Shown here: one piece after another, positions 15,712 through 18,765 of the stretch
Position numbering within the stretch: the first letter of the stretch is position 1
Layout: the number at the start of each line of letters is the position of its first letter
Assembly: GCA_002329155.1 (NCBI GenBank)
Contig: DCXY01000049.1
Location: forward strand, 251,147-269,911
DNA from: Stenotrophomonas sp. UBA2124
Lineage (GTDB): Bacteria; Pseudomonadota; Gammaproteobacteria; Xanthomonadales; Xanthomonadaceae
Direction of reading: 5' to 3'
DNA length: 18,765 nt
Position numbers and translations under genes: made by a program
Notes under the pieces: model-generated
What the model saw: the letters and a program-made list of their open reading frames with translations, nothing else
What the model was told of the DNA's origin: nothing
Database searches by the model: none

Positions 15712-16814
15712 CGGCCGGCCTCCTGACGGTTGACCGAGCGCGAAACCGTACGGTCCGCGTTGCGAATATTGTCGGTGGCAGACGGCAGTGCCGGTACCAC
15801 CATGTCCGGAGTCAGCTGCGGGTTGGCCGCGGCCTTGCCGGCATCGGCCGGCATCGGCACGTAGATCAGCTGGCGGCCGTCGCCACCGATGACCTTGCGG
15901 TTCTCGGCCAGCACTTCCTGCACGGTTTCCAGCCACAGGCGCTTGCGGGTGACTTCCGGCGCGTTCTTGTACTCGGCCTGCAGCAGGCTGAAGCGGCGTG
16001 CGTCACCCTCGGCGCGGGCGATGGACGCCTGCTTGTAACCCTCGGCGGTGGTGCGCGCGCGCGACGCCTGGCCGCGTGCCTCCGGCACCACCTTGGCAGC
16101 GTAGGCCTGGGCCTCGTTGATCAGGCGTTCCTTGACCTGCTGCGCACCGTTGACCTCGTCGAAGGCCGGCTTCACTTCTTCCGGCGGGCGCGCGTCGGGC
16201 AGAGTCAGGCCAGTCACAACCAGGCCGGTGTTGTAGGCCTTGAGCGAGGCCTGCAGGCGCTGCTCGGCCACCGCGGCCAGCGGGCCACGGTTGTTGAGCA
16301 CGGTGTTCAGGTCGGCGCGGCCCACCTGCTCACGCACCGCGCTCTGCGCGGACTGCTCCAGCATCTGGTCGCCATCGACAGTGCCGAACAGGTACTGGCG
16401 CGGGTCATCCACACGGTACTGCACGTTCACCGACACGTTGACGATGTTCTCGTCGCGGGTCAGCACCGGCACATTGCTGCTGAAGGTCTTGATCTGGGTG
16501 GCGTTGACCTTGACCACCGACTCGATGGGCCACGGCAGCTTGAAGTTCGGGCCCGGCTGCAGGATGCGCGAGAACTGGCCGAAGCGCAGCACCACGCCGC
16601 GCTGCTGCTCGCCGATCAGCTGGAAGCTGGAGAACAGCACCAGCAGCGCCACCGCGATCAGTGCCCAGCGCCAGATGCCGCCATCAAACAGGTCGCGCAA
16701 CGGGCCAGGCAGGCCACCGCCACCCCATCCGTTGCCATTGCCGCCGCGTGGCTTGCGGGTGCCGCGGTTGTCGTCCGCGCCCCCGCCATTGCCGCCGGGT
16801 GTATTCCAGGCCAT
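15708..16814 (-). CDS. hflK: HflK, subunit of the HflKC regulator of FtsH protease
   Basis: HflK is the partner of HflC in the SPFH cage around FtsH. The 368-residue protein opens with a Gly/Asn-rich cytoplasmic tail (about 1-45, with GGNGNGWGGGG), as usual for HflK, then a single membrane helix IWRWALIAVALLVLFSSFQLI (about 47-67), then the SPFH domain from GEQQRGVVLRFGQFSRILQPG and a coiled-coil region rich in Ala, Arg and Glu (ARTTAEGYKQASIARAEGDARR). The C-terminal part is a short Asn/Pro-containing tail. The ATG at 16814 has a GGAG sequence 5 bases upstream. It is the first gene of the hflK-hflC operon and is divergent from the acrylyl-CoA reductase gene. Confidence 0.96.
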   Translation of the reverse strand: MAWNTPGGNGGGADDNRGTRKPRGGNGNGWGGGGLPGPLRDLFDGGIWRWALIAVALLVLFSSFQLIGEQQRGVVLRFGQFSRILQPGPNFKLPWPIESVVKVNATQIKTFSSNVPVLTRDENIVNVSVNVQYRVDDPRQYLFGTVDGDQMLEQSAQSAVREQVGRADLNTVLNNRGPLAAVAEQRLQASLKAYNTGLVVTGLTLPDARPPEEVKPAFDEVNGAQQVKERLINEAQAYAAKVVPEARGQASRARTTAEGYKQASIARAEGDARRFSLLQAEYKNAPEVTRKRLWLETVQEVLAENRKVIGGDGRQLIYVPMPADAGKAAANPQLTPDMVVPALPSATDNIRNADRTVSRSVNRQEAGR

Positions 16815-17130
16815 GCATGCTCCGTCTGTCAGGGCCAGGGGCGGACTTCCGCCGGCCAGCCATCAAATCGAACCCCGATTCTAACAAGGCAGCCTCCGCG
16901 CAGGTTCAGGGCTGTACGAATCTGTGCCATCAACGCCCTCCCGGCCCGCGCAAGTGATTGATCTGCCTGCCCTGCAGCGCCAGCGCGGGCGGTGTGAGGC
17001 TGATTTGCGTTCAGCGCCGGGGCCTGCGCGGCCGGCCCATGGCAAAGGCAATGGAGCAGAGGCGCGGGGCAGACCTATCGCGGCGCAACGGCTATCTTGG
17101 GGATTCCCCCGCTCCGCCGCAGGCCAGCCG
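16815..17130. other. Divergent intergenic region between hflK and the reductase gene
   Basis: Apart from the extended -10 box for hflKC (16878-16883) I see no gene or strong structure in these 316 bp. On the plus strand TATCTT (17092-17097) could be a -10 box for the reductase gene, but no -35 supports it. Open frames across the stretch lack coding character and continue into neighbouring genes. Confidence 0.5.
16878..16883 (-). promoter_or_regulatory. Candidate extended -10 promoter of hflKC
   Basis: The minus strand reads TGT-TAGAAT, an extended -10 box, 63 bases before the hflK ATG. The -35 area is poor, which extended -10 promoters tolerate. It lies in the 316-bp region between divergent hflK and the reductase gene. 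Confidence 0.5.
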
Positions 17131-18126
17131 ATGCCCGTTTCCGCCTCCTTTTCCGCCTTCCGCATCCACAACGACGACGCCGGCTACCGCAGCGACCTGG
17201 AGCCGATGACCCTGGACCAGCTCAGCCCGGGCGAAGTGGTCATCCACGCCCGCTGGTCGTCGGTGAACTACAAGGACGCGCTGGCCGGCACCGGCAAGGG
17301 CAAAATCCTGCGCCGTTTCCCGCTGGTGGGCGGCATCGATGTGGCCGGCGAAGTGGTGGCCTCCAGCGACCCGGCCTTCCGCGAGGGCGACCTGGTACTG
17401 ACCACCGGTTGCGGCCTGAGCGAGACCCGTGACGGCGGCTACAGCCAGTATGTGCGGCTGGAGAGCCAGTGGGTGATCCCCCTGCCGGCCGGCCTGGACG
17501 CGCGCGAGGCGATGGTGCTGGGCACCGCCGGCTTCACCGCCGCGCTGGCGCTGTTCCGCATGCGCGAGAACCGCCAGGCACCGGCGCACGGCCCGCTGGC
17601 GGTCACCGGCGCCACGGGCGGCGTTGGCTCGCTGGCGGTGGATATCTTCAGCCGTGCCGGTTACGAGGTGCATGCCATCAGCGGCAAGGCCGAGGCGGCG
17701 GACTACCTGACCTCCATCGGTGCCGCACAGGTGCTGGGCCGCGATGCGCTGGCCACCACCCGGCCGATGGAGTCGGCCCGTTTCGGTGGCGGCCTGGACA
17801 ACGTGGGCGGCCCGATGCTGACCAGCCTGCTGGCGCAGACCGCCCCCTACGGCAACGTGGCCTCGGCCGGCCTGGCTGCCAGCGCCGAGCTGGACATGAC
17901 GGTCATGCCCTTCATCATCCGCGGCGTCTCGCTGCTGGGCGTGGCCTCGGCCGGCACCGCGCGCGACATCCGCGGGCAGGTATGGGAACTGCTGGGTGGC
18001 GACTGGAAGCCGCGCCACCTGGACACCATCTGCACCCGCGAAGTGGGCCTGGAGGAGCTGCCGGGGGTGTTTTCCACCATGCTGGAGGGCAAGTCCTTCG
18101 GGCGTACCGTCGTAAGAGTCGACTGA
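17131..18126 (+). CDS. acuI: AcuI/YhdH-type acrylyl-CoA reductase (NADPH), MDR superfamily
   Basis: Proteins of the YhdH/AcuI family reduce acryloyl-CoA to propionyl-CoA with NADPH, which removes a toxic intermediate of 3-hydroxypropionate or DMSP breakdown. The 331-residue protein (family about 325-330) shows the family opening FSAFRIHNDD, the segment RWSSVNYKDALAGTGKGKI (41-59), LVGGIDVAGEV (65-75), GLSETRDGGYSQY (95-107) and the nucleotide-binding VTGATGGVGSLAV (158-170). The zinc-binding cysteines of classical alcohol dehydrogenases are absent, as expected for this zinc-free group. The ATG at 17131 is used because family homology starts there; the frame is open 69 codons further upstream. 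No DMSP or hydroxypropionate genes are nearby, so the physiological role here is open. The pilH-type gene follows 91 bp downstream. Confidence 0.9.
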   Translation: MPVSASFSAFRIHNDDAGYRSDLEPMTLDQLSPGEVVIHARWSSVNYKDALAGTGKGKILRRFPLVGGIDVAGEVVASSDPAFREGDLVLTTGCGLSETRDGGYSQYVRLESQWVIPLPAGLDAREAMVLGTAGFTAALALFRMRENRQAPAHGPLAVTGATGGVGSLAVDIFSRAGYEVHAISGKAEAADYLTSIGAAQVLGRDALATTRPMESARFGGGLDNVGGPMLTSLLAQTAPYGNVASAGLAASAELDMTVMPFIIRGVSLLGVASAGTARDIRGQVWELLGGDWKPRHLDTICTREVGLEELPGVFSTMLEGKSFGRTVVRVD

Positions 18127-18160
18127 GCGTGGTACGGGCCATTCATCATGGGTGGCCGGA

Positions 18161-18190
18161 TTGCTTCACGCCGCACCTGCCGGGTACTAC
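18161..18190 (+). promoter_or_regulatory. Candidate promoter of the pilH-type gene
   Basis: TTGCTT (18161-18166), an 18-bp spacer and TACTAC (18185-18190) resemble -35 and -10 boxes, placed 28 bases before the start codon. The match is moderate, but the position between the reductase stop and pilH is right. Confidence 0.42.
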
Positions 18191-18217
18191 ACTCCGCCTC
18201 ACCACATGGGGAAGAAC

Positions 18218-18601
18218 ATGGCGCGCATCCTGATCGTTGACGATTCACCGTCGCAGTTGATGGGCATCCAGCGCATTGTCGAAAAGCTGGGGCACGAGAC
18301 CTTCACCGCCACTGATGGCGCTTCCGGTGTGGAGGTGGCCAAGACCGTGCTGCCGGACCTGGTGCTGATGGACGTGGTGATGCCCAACCTCAACGGTTTC
18401 CAGGCCACGCGCACCCTCAAGCGCGAGGCCACCACCCAGCATATTCCGGTGATTCTGGTGACCACCAAGGACCAGGACACCGACCGCCTGTGGGGCATGC
18501 GCCAAGGGGCCAAGGCCTACCTGACCAAGCCTTTCAGCGAGGAAGACCTGTCGGCGGTGATCGACCAGATCTTCAGCGCGGAGGCGCCGCCGGCGGCTTG
18601 A
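18218..18601 (+). CDS. pilH: Single-domain response regulator, PilH type
   Basis: The 127-residue CheY-like receiver closely resembles PilH of the Pil-Chp chemotaxis-like system, which controls type IV pilus retraction and twitching motility. Key residues are in place: the acidic pair Asp8-Asp9, the phosphorylated Asp52 in LVLMDVVMPNLNGFQATR, Thr82-Thr83 in VTTKDQDTD, and Lys104 in YLTKPF. The RLWGMRQGAK segment between them is typical of PilH. There is no output domain. The ATG at 18218 has GGGGAAG 5 bases upstream; the open frame from 18152 overlaps the likely promoter. No pilG, pilI, pilJ or chpA gene lies in the window and a strong terminator follows, so the gene is transcribed alone or with the reductase gene. 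Assignment to PilH rather than another CheY-like protein rests on sequence resemblance. Confidence 0.88.
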   Translation: MARILIVDDSPSQLMGIQRIVEKLGHETFTATDGASGVEVAKTVLPDLVLMDVVMPNLNGFQATRTLKREATTQHIPVILVTTKDQDTDRLWGMRQGAKAYLTKPFSEEDLSAVIDQIFSAEAPPAA

Positions 18602-18626
18602 GCGGTGTGGTTGTTGCCGGTGCTGG

Positions 18627-18655
18627 AAAAAAGCGGGCGCCTGCCCGCTTTTTTT
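18627..18655 (+). terminator. Strong Rho-independent terminator after pilH
   Basis: An A-run, the stem GCGGGC / GCCCGC over a GCCT loop, and a run of seven T follow the pilH stop by 26 bases. This is the clearest intrinsic terminator in the window, and its A-run could make it work in both directions. Confidence 0.93.
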
Positions 18656-18695
18656 CATGGGCAATCTTGTTGCTGGCGCAGCCCCCTCTCCCCAA

Positions 18696-18720
18696 CCCCT
18701 CTCCCGCGAGGGGAGAGGGG
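18696..18720. repeat. CT-rich hairpin at the right end of the window
   Basis: CCCCTCTCCC (18696-18705) and GGGAGAGGGG (18711-18720) form a perfect 10-bp stem over GCGAG, after a partial CCCCCTCTCCCC repeat (18682-18693). It resembles the hairpins at 14812-14837 and 7280-7308. No gene is recognisable between 18656 and the window end. Confidence 0.7.
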
Positions 18721-18765
18721 CTCTGACTTCTGCTGATCGGGCGGTGAGGCTGGCGCTTGCCCGCT

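Noticed and set aside
15699..16961. 420-codon plus-strand frame opposite hflK
   Set aside because: Low-complexity shadow of hflK codons; no start signal or domain.

Overview
The window looks like chromosomal core DNA of a high-GC gammaproteobacterium of the Xanthomonadaceae (Lysobacteraceae), most likely Stenotrophomonas or a close relative. This rests on protein character (PilH, YpjD, an Oar-like TonB-dependent receptor), gene neighbourhoods, and GTAG-headed palindromic REP elements of the kind described in Stenotrophomonas. It is inference from memory of these families; no search was run. I see no rRNA, tRNA, CRISPR array, insertion sequence, prophage or integrase.

Layout. 1-239: an inverted pair of REP palindromes, a short direct repeat, and the terminator of the ribosomal operon. 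240-2464 (minus): the classical rpsP-rimM-trmD-rplS operon behind a near-consensus promoter, with a perfect GAAA-loop hairpin between rpsP and rimM. 2547-6306 (minus): ffh followed by a small lipoprotein, a nitronate monooxygenase-family flavoprotein and a class IV PLP enzyme that starts at GTG inside the stop of its neighbour. The tight spacing suggests one transcription unit. 6417-7211 (plus): ypjD, a multipass CcsA-like membrane protein, divergent from ffh. 7212-7488: a gene-free stretch packed with hairpins between convergent ypjD and radA. 7489-8874 (minus): radA. 8946-12748 (minus): a PAS-AraC regulator directly downstream of a large Oar-like TonB-dependent receptor. This is the most accessory-looking and least understood part of the window. 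12749-13206: the receptor's upstream region, with two palindromes and a doubtful small ORF. 13207-14559 (minus): purA and its terminator. 14683-16883 (minus): the hflK-hflC membrane protease-regulator pair with promoter and terminator. 17131-18655 (plus): an AcuI/YhdH-type acrylyl-CoA reductase, then a stand-alone PilH-type response regulator closed by a very strong terminator. The right end carries another CT-rich hairpin repeat.

Functionally the region is mostly housekeeping: ribosome assembly and tRNA modification, co-translational targeting (SRP), recombination repair, AMP synthesis and membrane protein quality control. The candidates for new biology are the receptor/PAS-AraC pair with unknown substrate, the uncharacterised lipoprotein-flavoprotein-PLP enzyme cluster behind ffh, and the repeated intergenic hairpins. 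I did not find a clear, previously undescribed multi-gene system.
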